Below are positions 35,265 to 43,541 of a stretch of 64,000 nucleotides of DNA, one piece after another. The notes under the pieces were generated by a model. That model was not told where the DNA came from and made no database searches. It saw only the letters and a program-made list of their open reading frames with translations. Source of the DNA: Erythrobacter litoralis HTCC2594 (GTDB lineage Bacteria; Pseudomonadota; Alphaproteobacteria; Sphingomonadales; Sphingomonadaceae); assembly GCF_000013005.1 (NCBI RefSeq), contig NC_007722.1:439501-503500 (forward strand). Reading direction: 5' to 3'. How positions within the stretch are numbered: the stretch's first letter is position 1; every line of letters begins with the position of its first letter. The position numbers and the translations under genes are program-made.

Positions 35265-37133
35265 TCAGCCGCGCGCGCTGGCGATGTAGCGCTCCACATT
35301 CTTGGCGAGCACGTCCATCGGGGCGTTGCCGCCGAGGATAACGGCATCGTTGAAAGCCTTGAGATCATAGGCCTTGCCCAGCTCGCGCTGGGTCCTGTCG
35401 CGCAGGTCCACGATTCGGCTATGGCCGAGCTTGTAGCCGGTCGCCTGACCCGGCCAGCTGCAATAGCGATCGACTTCGCTGGCGACTTCCTGCGCCTTCG
35501 AGCCGTTGCGCTCGACGAAGAAATTGACCGCGCGTTCGCGGCTCCAGCCCTTCGAATGCAGGCCCGTGTCGACCACCATGCGGCAGGCGCGGAAGGCGAG
35601 CGATTGGAGATAGCCAAGCCGCCCGACCTTGAAATCGTCGTAAGCGCCGAGCTCGTCCGCCAATTGCTCGCCGTAGAGCGCCCAGCCTTCGCTGAAGGGG
35701 TTGAACGCCAGGATCGAGCGGATCAGCGGCAGCCGGTTGGAATATTCGCCCTCCCAAACATGGCCGGGAATGGTTTCGTGATAGGTCAGGTCGGCGAGAT
35801 CGTATTTGCGATGCAGGTCGGTCGTTCGCAGGTTGATCCAGAAACGGCCCGGAATCGTACCGTCTTTGCTGCCCGCACCGCCATAGGCGCCTGGCGCGCC
35901 GACTTCCTCGGCTGGCGGGATGCGCCGCACCTCGAGATTGGGATCGACCAGCGTGTTGAAGGCGCGCGGCATCTGCGCCCTGATCCAGTCGATCCGCTCG
36001 TCGATGAAGGCAAAGATTTCCTCGCGCCCCTCGTCGCCTTCGGAGAATTTGTAACGCGGATCGGCACCCAGTGCCTGCATGCGTTCGCCGACCGTGCCCG
36101 ACGTATAGCCGATCTCGCGCAGGATCGGGTCCATGCGGTCATGCAGCAGCCGCAATTCTTCCAAGCCCTGGCGATGGATCTCATCGGCGGTGAGATTTGT
36201 CGTGGTGCTGGAACGCAGCGCCCACTGATACCATTCCTCGCCGCCGGGCCGTGTGCTGATGCCGGGCGCGCCGGTCGCGACCTTTTGCTGCGCGAACAGC
36301 TCGGCGAGTTGCGCCTCCAGGGCGGGCGCGATCCGACTGGTAATGATGTCCTTGGCCTGGCGCGAGGCAGTGGTTGCAGCGGGTAGCTCCGACTTGAGCA
36401 GCGGTTCGAGCAGCGCGCCACCCTCTTGCGCGTCGAGCAGCGTGGTGCGCATCTGGCCGGTGGCCTTGGCCAGCAGGAAATCAGGCGGGACGACGCTCTG
36501 GAGGCGAGCGTTCGCTATCCGGATGCGCTCGCCCTCGAGGACCGAAGGAACCTGCGAAAGGCGCGAAAGATAGGCCTCCACATCCGCTGCATCGCGCAAG
36601 GGATGGGTCGCATCCATAAATCGCGGCAGGTCGAGATAGGCCCCGGCATTCTGGATGACGACATAGGGCGCGGTGCGCCAACTGCCGACGGGGATGTCGC
36701 CATAGGGCAGGTCCAGCCCGGCCAGCGCGACATCGTACCCGCTCTCGACCACATCGAGATTGGTCACCGTATCGATATCGAGGCCTTCGCGCGGGAAACT
36801 GCGGACGCGTTGGCGGTCGATGAAAAGCTGATCCCTCAGCTTTGCCTTTCCGGCGGGCGAAGTATCCTCCAGCTGGCCGCGCAGATAGGCATACTCGCCG
36901 GTATCGACGCCCAGACCTGTCGCGCGTTCGGGCTGCAATTCGAGCAAGTTCCACGCGACCTGTTCCAGCAGCGCTTCGGCAGCGGCCTGACCGCCCGCGC
37001 CGGTGGCCGCATTGGCGCTTTCGGTAACGGCCTGACCTGCGGCTGCGCAGCCGGGCAGGGTTAGGGCTGCTGCGGATGCGCCGGTTCCGGCCAGCATCTG
37101 GCGACGGGTGATCTGGAATTGTGTTTCGCTCAT
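35265..37133 (-). CDS. DUF885 family protein, Tat lipoprotein
   Basis: 622 residues. The N-terminus has a twin-arginine motif (ITRRQMLAG) and a lipobox LPGC, so Tat export and lipid anchoring are both predicted. The DUF885 body includes YLRGQLEDTSPAGKAKL, a VEAYLSRL segment and, near 480, the HETIPGH motif that gives the family a zincin-like metal-site signature (HExxxGH). The family is thought to contain metallopeptidases, but few members have been tested. Length matches the family. Confidence 0.87.
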   Translation of the reverse strand: MSETQFQITRRQMLAGTGASAAALTLPGCAAAGQAVTESANAATGAGGQAAAEALLEQVAWNLLELQPERATGLGVDTGEYAYLRGQLEDTSPAGKAKLRDQLFIDRQRVRSFPREGLDIDTVTNLDVVESGYDVALAGLDLPYGDIPVGSWRTAPYVVIQNAGAYLDLPRFMDATHPLRDAADVEAYLSRLSQVPSVLEGERIRIANARLQSVVPPDFLLAKATGQMRTTLLDAQEGGALLEPLLKSELPAATTASRQAKDIITSRIAPALEAQLAELFAQQKVATGAPGISTRPGGEEWYQWALRSSTTTNLTADEIHRQGLEELRLLHDRMDPILREIGYTSGTVGERMQALGADPRYKFSEGDEGREEIFAFIDERIDWIRAQMPRAFNTLVDPNLEVRRIPPAEEVGAPGAYGGAGSKDGTIPGRFWINLRTTDLHRKYDLADLTYHETIPGHVWEGEYSNRLPLIRSILAFNPFSEGWALYGEQLADELGAYDDFKVGRLGYLQSLAFRACRMVVDTGLHSKGWSRERAVNFFVERNGSKAQEVASEVDRYCSWPGQATGYKLGHSRIVDLRDRTQRELGKAYDLKAFNDAVILGGNAPMDVLAKNVERYIASARG

Positions 37134-37197
37134 GGCGACGGGGTGTGGCGCGGGGGAGTGGGCAAGTCAAACCCGCCCTGCTATCGCGCCCGGCATC

Positions 37198-37401
37198 ATG
37201 ACGGACGTGGTTCTCTCGGTATTGATGCTGGCGGCCTTCGCGCTGCTGCTCGGGGCCTTTGCGCTTTGGCGCAAGGGGGTGCGGAAACAGGCGGGGCTGA
37301 TGGTGGTGCTGGCGATCATCGCGGTCGGCAATGTGCTGATATGGACGGTCCCCGACGCGGATGGCACCGCGCCGACGGACCGTCTCGAGCAGGCCGATTG
37401 A
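37198..37401 (+). CDS. Small two-span membrane protein
   Basis: 66 residues from the ATG giving MTDVVLSVLM. Two hydrophobic helices (VLSVLMLAAFALLLGAFALW and LMVVLAIIAVGNVLIW) flank a basic loop RKGVRKQ, so both ends should face the periplasm by the positive-inside rule. The C-terminus is acidic. No family recognised. It diverges from the DUF885 gene with a 64-base gap and converges on the tonB-like gene. Confidence 0.65.
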   Translation: MTDVVLSVLMLAAFALLLGAFALWRKGVRKQAGLMVVLAIIAVGNVLIWTVPDADGTAPTDRLEQAD

Positions 37402-37419
37402 GGACGTGCCGGGCCGCTC

Positions 37420-38097
37420 CTACTCGGGGATTTGCCAGCGAACGGCGCTGGAGAACCTGCCGCTCACGACGTCGCCCTGATCGTTGCGCGCTGCTTCGAA
37501 GCGGGCGCGGCGCTTGACCAGCGCGCAGGTCGCATCGTCGAGCGCGCCGTGCCCGGTCGATCGGGTGATGGTGCAGTTCTCGACCCGTCCGCTCTTGCCG
37601 ATTTCGAGCCGGAATCCGGCGGTGCCTTCCCAGCCGCGGTTGATCCAGCTGCTGCGGTAATCGTTATCGGTCACCCAGTCGCCGTTGCGCGGTTTGGGCG
37701 CGACGGGATCGAAGAGCTTGCTGGGCGAAGGCGTGACGGACGGTCGCGGCGAGGGCCCGGGGATCGCCTTCGGGATCGGCAGCGGCGTCGGCGGCGGTAA
37801 CAGGTCGGTAGTGTCCAGCACCGGAGGCTGGGGGTCGAGCTGAAACGGCGGGGCCGGCGTATAGACCGGCGGCGCGGCGTTCGGCTCGGGCTCCACACGG
37901 GGTTCCGGCGTGGGTTCGGGCGGCGGGGGTGGCGGCAGTTCGATCTGACCGCCGATCAGCGGCGGCGGTGTGAACGTCTCCGAGATCGTGCTGGCGAGAC
38001 CGGTCACGAGCACCACGCCGATCGCGGCGTGGATGATGGCGACGCCGATGACGGCCGGCGCGCGGGCGGATGTGTTGCGAGTATCTGTATAGGCCAT
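37420..38097 (-). CDS. TonB-like energy transducer
   Basis: 225 residues from the ATG giving MAYTDTRN, with GGAAGGAGAGAG upstream. One N-terminal membrane helix (AVIGVAIIHAAIGVVLVTGL) is followed by a long Pro/Glu-rich spacer (60-150) and a C-terminal TonB domain (EGTAGFRLEIGKSGRVENC, CALVKRRARFEAARN). It would couple the proton gradient through ExbB/ExbD to outer-membrane receptors. ExbB/ExbD are not adjacent. Confidence 0.9.
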   Translation of the reverse strand: MAYTDTRNTSARAPAVIGVAIIHAAIGVVLVTGLASTISETFTPPPLIGGQIELPPPPPPEPTPEPRVEPEPNAAPPVYTPAPPFQLDPQPPVLDTTDLLPPPTPLPIPKAIPGPSPRPSVTPSPSKLFDPVAPKPRNGDWVTDNDYRSSWINRGWEGTAGFRLEIGKSGRVENCTITRSTGHGALDDATCALVKRRARFEAARNDQGDVVSGRFSSAVRWQIPE

Positions 38098-38272
38098 ATG
38101 GCTCTCTCCTTCCTCTCGCGTGGTCCGGGTTTCGTCGAGAGGGCCACGCGACCCTGAGAGTAATGTGACAACATAACATCTAATGGTCAAGCGTCATCGC
38201 GTGGCAAATCGCCACCTGTTTCAGGCGCTTACTCGGACGGGGTCTGTAGTCGAGGGGCTTGCGCCCTGCCGA

Positions 38273-38929
38273 TCAGGTGATCGGGCAGGCCGGATCGAGC
38301 CGGAAATCGAGGTAATTGTCGACCGAGGCCATCAGTTCGTCCTGCTCGTTCTGGAAGAAGTGATTGGCGCGCGGGATTTCCTCGTGGTGCACGGTGATGT
38401 GCTTCTGCGTACGCAGTTTCTCGACCAGCTTGGTCACGCTGCTCGGCTGCACCACCGTATCCTGCGCGCCGTGGATGAAGATGCCGCTGGCGGGGCAGGG
38501 GGCGAGGAAGGAAAAGTCGTACATGCTGGCCGGTGCCCCGATGCTGATCCAGCCGCGGATTTCCGGGCGGCGCATCAGCAATTGCATGCCGATCAGCGCG
38601 CCAAAGCTGACGCCGGCGACCCAGGTTACCTGCGCTTCCTCGTGGATCGACTGCACCCAATCGAGCGCAGCGGCAGCATCGGAGAGCTCGCCGATCCCGT
38701 TGTCGAAGCTGCCCTGGCTGCGGCCGACGCCGCGGAAGTTGAAGCGCAGGGTCGCAAAGCCGCGATCGACGAAGGTCTTGTAGAGCTTCTGCGTGATCTG
38801 TTCGTTCATGGTCCCGCCGCCCTGCGGATGCGGGTGCAGGATCATCGCCACCGGCGCTCGCGGGCGCGGCGGCGGGGAGAAACGGCCTTCGAGGCGGCCT
38901 TCGGGGCCGGGAAAGATCACGGTGGGCAT
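38273..38929 (-). CDS. Alpha/beta hydrolase
   Basis: 218 residues from the ATG giving MPTVIFPG. The oxyanion-side HPHPQGGGTMNEQ, FNFRGVGRSQG and nucleophile elbow GVSFGALIG are seen; the late residues GAQDTVV and RANHFF supply the acid and histidine. It belongs to the small serine hydrolases often annotated as DUF/YcjY-like or dienelactone-hydrolase-like. Substrate unknown. It is divergent from the first cysteine desulfurase gene. Confidence 0.87.
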   Translation of the reverse strand: MPTVIFPGPEGRLEGRFSPPPRPRAPVAMILHPHPQGGGTMNEQITQKLYKTFVDRGFATLRFNFRGVGRSQGSFDNGIGELSDAAAALDWVQSIHEEAQVTWVAGVSFGALIGMQLLMRRPEIRGWISIGAPASMYDFSFLAPCPASGIFIHGAQDTVVQPSSVTKLVEKLRTQKHITVHHEEIPRANHFFQNEQDELMASVDNYLDFRLDPACPIT

Positions 38930-39039
38930 GGACGGTATACCTGTTAGCGCTGGCACGGCGCGGGTGACGCGCCGGAAGTGCGCGCTATATAGTGTTCGTT
39001 CGAAAAATCGCAATCATCGTAACCATGGGGTCATAGCCC

Positions 39040-40029
39040 ATTCCCGACCGCATCTATCTCGACCACGCAGCCACCACCCCGCTGCGCCCAGAAGCGAAGG
39101 CGGCGATGGAGGAAGGCTTCCGCATCTGGGCCAACCCTTCGAGCCCGCATGCCGAAGGGCGCAAGGCCAAGGCTGCGCTGGAAGATGCGCGCGAGCGGGT
39201 GAAGCGCGCGCTCGGCTGGGACGGCGAAGTGATCTTCACCAGCGGGGCGAGCGAGGCGCTGGCGCTCGGCCTGCAGCGCTGCAAGGCGAAGCGCCGGATC
39301 GTCAGCGCAGTCGAGCATGATGCGGTATTCCGCGCGGCGCCGGATGCGCAGGTCTATTCGGATGATATCACAATCGGCGCCGATGACATTCTGGCCATCC
39401 AACACGTCAATTCGGAAACGGGCGTAGTCAACCCGGTCGGGCAGATGATCGAGACGATCAGGCCGACAGGAGCGCTTGTACTGTCCGATTGCTCCCAATC
39501 GGCGGGTAAGCGCGATTTGCCGAATGCCGACATGCTCGTGATATCGGCGCACAAATTCGGCGGGCCTATCGGTATCGGCGCACTGCTGGTGCGGGATTTT
39601 GCGCTGCTGGAGCCGATGGGAGGGCACGAGCGAGGCTATCGGCAGGGTACGGAGAACGTGGCGGGCGCTATAGGGATGGCGGCTGCGCTCGAGGCCGGGC
39701 CATGGAACACCAGCTCGAAAGAACGGAAAAATTTCGCCCTCAGCCTCGGAAACCCAGTGCTTTCGTTCGGCGAGCAGGCAGACTACATCTTCGCGCTCGC
39801 CCACCCGACAATGAGCGCTCAGGCCTTGCTCATTCGGCTCGACGCAATGGGCTTTGCTGTATCGGCGGGCAGCGCGTGTTCCTCTGGAACGCTCAAGAAG
39901 AGTCGAGTGCTTGATGCCTTTGGTGTCGATGATGACACCGCCAGCCGCACCATCCGTGTCAGCATTGGTTGGAATACGACGAGCGAGGAACTCGAACGCT
40001 TTGCCGAGGCCTGGCGCAGCCTGGCTTAG
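39040..40029 (+). CDS. Cysteine desulfurase-like protein, non-standard start (copy 1)
   Basis: 329 residues if started at ATT 39040. The conserved N-terminus RIYLDHAATTPLRPEA lies before the first in-frame ATG at 39106, so that ATG cannot be the native start. The only upstream ATG in frame (39025) is followed by GGG-TCA-TAG, an in-frame stop at 39034-39036. GGGG at 39027-39030 is well spaced for ATT 39040. PLP lysine is in VISAHKFGGP and the catalytic cysteine in SAGSACSSG. The protein is shorter than the usual 380-400 residues, lacking part of the C-terminal half. It is followed by a dispersed palindrome and a second desulfurase. Confidence 0.75.
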   Translation: MPDRIYLDHAATTPLRPEAKAAMEEGFRIWANPSSPHAEGRKAKAALEDARERVKRALGWDGEVIFTSGASEALALGLQRCKAKRRIVSAVEHDAVFRAAPDAQVYSDDITIGADDILAIQHVNSETGVVNPVGQMIETIRPTGALVLSDCSQSAGKRDLPNADMLVISAHKFGGPIGIGALLVRDFALLEPMGGHERGYRQGTENVAGAIGMAAALEAGPWNTSSKERKNFALSLGNPVLSFGEQADYIFALAHPTMSAQALLIRLDAMGFAVSAGSACSSGTLKKSRVLDAFGVDDDTASRTIRVSIGWNTTSEELERFAEAWRSLA

Positions 40030-40030
40030 C

Positions 40031-40149
40031 CCGTTCGCCCTGAGCTTGTCGGAAGCGAAGCTGACGCGCAGCGTCGACGGCTGTACTTTCTTGCTGTTCC
40101 GCGTCCGCCAAAAGGAAGAACAGGGCTTCGACAAGCTCAGCCCGAACGG
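40031..40149. repeat. Dispersed palindromic repeat, copy C
   Basis: A 119-base element between the two desulfurase genes, bounded by CCGTTCG and CGAACGG. The right unit is intact (GGGCT, TCGACAAG, AGCCC); the left unit is interrupted after CTTGTCGGAAGCGAAG by extra bases, so it cannot close as in the other copies. It may be a target of rearrangement. Confidence 0.8.
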
Positions 40150-40166
40150 ATAGAGGGCAAGGCACG

Positions 40167-41243
40167 ATGATCTACCTCGACTATCAGGCCACCAGTCCGC
40201 TCGCGCCGGAAGCGCGGGACGAAATGCTGCGCTGGCTCGACGGGCCGGACGGCACCGGCTTCGGCAATCCGCACTCGCCGCACCGGATGGGGCGACAGGC
40301 GGCGGCGGCGATCGAACTGGCGCGCGACCGGGTGGCGGCCTTGTTCCCAGCTGGGGGCCGGGTGATCTTCACGGGCGGCGCGACCGAGGCGGTCAATCTC
40401 GCTATTCGCGGCACCGCGCATCTGGGCGGCAGCGTCTCGGTCTCCGCCATCGAGCATGCCGCCGTGCTCGATACCGCGCGCGATCTGGGGCAGGCGCATG
40501 TGCTCAATGTCGCCAGGGACGGGCAGTGCAATACCAAGCAGGACCTGCCCAATGACTGCCGCCTTGTCTGCCTGATGCAGGTCAACAACGAAATCGGCGT
40601 GATCCAACCGACGGTCGACTGGCATCGCAAGGCCAAGGGCAACAATGCGCTCTATCTGTGCGACGCGGTGCAGGCCTATGGCAAGATGGAAGTGACGGGC
40701 GCAGACATGATCGCCATCAGTGCGCACAAGTTTCACGGGCCCAAAGGCGTTGGCGCACTGTGGGTGCGCGACGGGGTCGATTTGCACGAGGTTCAGACCG
40801 GCGGCGGGCAGGAATTCGGCCTGCGTTCCGGCACCTTGTCTCCGGCGCTGATCGCCGGGATGGGTGCGGCGGCGGCAGAGGCGAGCGACCGCATGGAGCG
40901 CGACGCGGATCATGTCGGCAATCTGTGGCATCGGGCTCGCGAGATCTTCGCGGACTGGGATCTCAATGGCAGCGCCGAGGCGCGCTATTTCGGTAATCTC
41001 AATATTCGCCGGAAGGGCCTGGATGTGAACCGCCTGATGAGCGAATGTCGCGACGTCATGTTCAGCGCCGGCAGCGCCTGCGCCAGCGGCTCGGGCCGCA
41101 CCAGCCATGTGCTGGAAGCGATCGGACTGTCCAAGAAACAGGCTAAAAGCTCGATCCGATTGGGCTTCGGCCGCTACACCACGATGGACGAGATCGAGCA
41201 GGCCGCCACCACCATCAACCAGGCGGCGGAAGCGCAGCTGTGA
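40167..41243 (+). CDS. Cysteine desulfurase (copy 2)
   Basis: 358 residues. MIYLDYQATSPLAPEA is the canonical N-terminus, the PLP lysine lies in AISAHKFHGPKG, and the catalytic cysteine in SAGSACASGSGRTSH. It would supply sulfane sulfur for iron-sulfur clusters or tRNA thiolation. Both length and motifs resemble IscS/NifS-type enzymes of group I. It is 17 bases from copy C and its TGA overlaps the ferredoxin start (GTGA), so these two genes are translationally coupled. Confidence 0.93.
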   Translation: MIYLDYQATSPLAPEARDEMLRWLDGPDGTGFGNPHSPHRMGRQAAAAIELARDRVAALFPAGGRVIFTGGATEAVNLAIRGTAHLGGSVSVSAIEHAAVLDTARDLGQAHVLNVARDGQCNTKQDLPNDCRLVCLMQVNNEIGVIQPTVDWHRKAKGNNALYLCDAVQAYGKMEVTGADMIAISAHKFHGPKGVGALWVRDGVDLHEVQTGGGQEFGLRSGTLSPALIAGMGAAAAEASDRMERDADHVGNLWHRAREIFADWDLNGSAEARYFGNLNIRRKGLDVNRLMSECRDVMFSAGSACASGSGRTSHVLEAIGLSKKQAKSSIRLGFGRYTTMDEIEQAATTINQAAEAQL

Positions 41244-41569
41244 AAATCGTGTTCGAAACCGCCGAAGGAGCGGCGGTCGAGGCCGAGGCCGCCCCAGGCG
41301 ACACCCTGCTCGCGATAGCCCAAGGCGCGGGCCTGCCGCTCGAGGGAACCTGCGAAGGACAGATGGCCTGCTCGACCTGCCACGTGATCGTGGCGAAGGA
41401 ATGGTTCGCCCAGCTGCCCGAAGCGAGCGAGGAGGAGGAGGACATGCTCGACCTTGCCTACGGTGTCAGCGCCACCAGCCGCCTCAGCTGCCAGATCGAG
41501 CTGACGGAAAAGATGGACGGCCTGACCGTGCGCATCCCCTCCGACAGCCGCGACATGAGCGGGGTTTAA
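41240..41569 (+). CDS. fdx: 2Fe-2S ferredoxin, ISC type
   Basis: 109 residues from GTG 41240. Four cysteines match the adrenodoxin/ISC ferredoxin pattern: CEGQMACSTCHV (three) and RLSCQIEL (the fourth). ISC ferredoxin gives electrons for cluster assembly on the scaffold, so the coupling to cysteine desulfurase makes sense. Its stop overlaps that of the convergent LuxR-type gene in TTTAA. No IscU scaffold or SUF genes are seen nearby. Confidence 0.93.
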   Translation: MKIVFETAEGAAVEAEAAPGDTLLAIAQGAGLPLEGTCEGQMACSTCHVIVAKEWFAQLPEASEEEEDMLDLAYGVSATSRLSCQIELTEKMDGLTVRIPSDSRDMSGV

Positions 41570-42312
41570 TCTGGCTCGTCGATGTGCCGAGCCACAATGA
41601 AGGTCCAGTCCGCATTGCTGCCGGGCATGCGAACGGTGCGTTGGATCATCCTTAGTTTTTCATCCGCGAATTGCGACGAGTCGGAGATCACCGCTTCGTG
41701 TTTTCCTCCATTTGGAAGCACGTCGAGGGTACGACTCCTGAGCGAACGCGACGTAAAATCCTCGCGATCGTCTGCGCTGATCTGCCAATAGAACCCGCTA
41801 CCCGGCTCGATGAACCGGCTGTCGCCCATCGGGCGGGTGAGGAATATCTCGCCATCCGGTCCGATTTCTGCAGCGGCAATGAGAGCATCGAGATGCGCGG
41901 TGAGCTGCTCATCGTAAACTTTCTCGATGCGATTCGCCTCGGTGCCCAATCCGGCCGGATCCTCTGATGTGAATGCGAGAATAAGCAGCGCAGCAGCAAG
42001 ACATCCCACGGCAATAGCTCTCCATGCAATTAGTCGTGAGACCAATGATGGTCGCTGGGCGGGGTTGGGCGACAGGTCCGGCGAATGGGATGTGGTCCGA
42101 CCGTAGTCTTCGTAAGCTGCGAGTATCCGCGCAGCCTCGAGCGACGAGCCAACGTTGAGCTTGAGGCGCGCCATCTTGAGCCGCTTTTCGACCGCATGAT
42201 GCGTGATTCCGAGATCGATCGCGATCTCCTTGGCCGATTTGTGCTGCAACCATTCTCGCAGGCAGACCTTCTCGCGCTCGGTCAGCTTTTCGACGCCGGT
42301 TATATCTTGCAT
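41566..42312 (-). CDS. Membrane-anchored LuxR-type regulator with extracytoplasmic sensor-like domain
   Basis: 248 residues from the ATG giving MQDITGVEK. Residues 10-57 form a LuxR-type helix-turn-helix (LTEREKVCLREWLQHKSA and HHAVEKRLKMARLKL). A membrane helix at about 97-115 follows, and the remaining 130 residues are outside. The segment GDSRFIEPGSGFYWQI at 163-178 resembles the sensor domains of membrane histidine kinases, but no kinase domain is present. So the protein looks like a one-component regulator that would bind DNA from the membrane. The gene is less GC-rich than its neighbours. Confidence 0.75.
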   Translation of the reverse strand: MQDITGVEKLTEREKVCLREWLQHKSAKEIAIDLGITHHAVEKRLKMARLKLNVGSSLEAARILAAYEDYGRTTSHSPDLSPNPAQRPSLVSRLIAWRAIAVGCLAAALLILAFTSEDPAGLGTEANRIEKVYDEQLTAHLDALIAAAEIGPDGEIFLTRPMGDSRFIEPGSGFYWQISADDREDFTSRSLRSRTLDVLPNGGKHEAVISDSSQFADEKLRMIQRTVRMPGSNADWTFIVARHIDEPD

Positions 42313-42455
42313 CCTTCGACGATTATGGCTCGATCGATGCCAAGGGAAGTACGGTCGGTTGGTAAATCGCGTCAAATTCTTGCGCCGACTGTGATGGTCT
42401 AAAAAAGGCTCGCTGTATGCGATGCTTCGCCCATTGACGGCATCGGGCAACAACT

Positions 42456-42480
42456 CCCCCTCTGTGATGAGAGAGGGGGG
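42456..42480 (-). terminator. Hairpin downstream of DUF4349 gene
   Basis: CCCCCTCT at 42456-42463 pairs with AGAGGGGG at 42472-42479 around an eight-base loop, 10 bases after the DUF4349 stop. The following sequence on that strand is only weakly T-rich (GTTGTTG). Confidence 0.5.
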
Positions 42481-42489
42481 GTGCGCTGC

Positions 42490-43386
42490 TCAACCTTCTA
42501 CAGCGGCGCGTTCAAAGCGCCGGTTGATGCTGCGTCCGGCCCACACGAGCCCGCCAATCGGCAGGGCCACTGCGCCTGCGAGGATGAGGAAGGCGACGAG
42601 ATATCCGAGAACGGTCCCCAGCGACCCCACCGCACCTGCGACCGGGGCGAGGAAGTCGTTGGTCACCGGCACGCCGGTCTCGTACCGCACGGTCACGCGG
42701 CTGTAGGCGACGCGGCCTTCCATTTCCTTCAGCCAGCTGCGGGCCTGGTCGATCTCTTCATTGACGCGGGCGACGCTGCGTTCGGCTTCGACCAGTTCCT
42801 CGACCGTGCCGCGGCGGGTCTTGAGCACGGCCATCAGCCGGTCGCGCAATTCGGTGCGGGCGGCGATGCGCGCCTCGGTGTCGACCATTTGCTTACTGAG
42901 TTCCTGCGAACCGATCTCGGCCGACACCTGCTCGGCCCCGGCATCTTCGGCTTCGTCTTCGAGCAGCGCTCCGAAGGCGCGGGCCTGGCGGCTGGCAACG
43001 GCCATCTGCAATTCGCCATAGACTTCGTCGGCCTCTTCGCCGGACTTGCTCATGCCGAGGATCTGGCAGCTGGCCGGGCCCTGCTGTTCGCACAGGTTGG
43101 CGTGGCGGCGCTGCAGCGGGCCGATTTCGTCGGCAGGCATGCGCCAGCGATAATCGTAGAGATAGGCGAGCTTGGGCAGGCTTACGGGGAGTTCGGCGAG
43201 CGAGGGTATGGCCGAGCCTGCCGCCGCTTCCTCACTGGCTGCCTCCATCGCATCCGCGGCGGCTTCGGCTTCAACATAGTCGGCGGCATCGACCGTGGCC
43301 TCTTCGTAGTCCACTTGTTCGCTGCAGGCTGTGAGCGCCAGCAGTGATACCGCCGCGCCCGTAATCACGAATTTCCGCATCCTCAT
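42490..43386 (-). CDS. DUF4349 domain lipoprotein
   Basis: 298 residues. A lipoprotein signal ends LLALTAC (C21). A low-complexity Glu/Ala segment (27-58) is followed by the DUF4349 domain, with LAYLYDYRWRMPADE, a coiled-coil stretch with TEARIAARTELRDRLMAVL and VARVNEEIDQARSWLKEMEGR, the motif YSRVTVRYET, and a C-terminal membrane helix (VLGYLVAFLILAGAVALPIGG). The protein would span from a lipid anchor to the inner membrane with a periplasmic coiled coil. Function unassigned; related proteins have been proposed to act in stress responses. Confidence 0.85.
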   Translation of the reverse strand: MRMRKFVITGAAVSLLALTACSEQVDYEEATVDAADYVEAEAAADAMEAASEEAAAGSAIPSLAELPVSLPKLAYLYDYRWRMPADEIGPLQRRHANLCEQQGPASCQILGMSKSGEEADEVYGELQMAVASRQARAFGALLEDEAEDAGAEQVSAEIGSQELSKQMVDTEARIAARTELRDRLMAVLKTRRGTVEELVEAERSVARVNEEIDQARSWLKEMEGRVAYSRVTVRYETGVPVTNDFLAPVAGAVGSLGTVLGYLVAFLILAGAVALPIGGLVWAGRSINRRFERAAVEG

Positions 43387-43488
43387 TCTCCTCTCTCACA
43401 CATGGCTGTTAGCTTGTGCCTCATTTGCGCCATGTTGTTGCCATATTTGTGCCACAATTGAGTAATTGGCAAGAGGGAGAATGAAAAA

Positions 43489-43515
43489 GGCCCCGCTGCA
43501 CGAAGCAGCGAGGCC
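43489..43515 (-). terminator. Rho-independent terminator after PfpI gene
   Basis: GGCCTCGCTGC and GCAGCGGGGCC pair (with one G-T pair) around a TTCGT-type loop on the minus strand, followed by TTTTTC. It is about 26 bases after the gene stop. Confidence 0.85.
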
Positions 43516-43541
43516 GGAAAAAGGTATTATGTTATAAGTGT

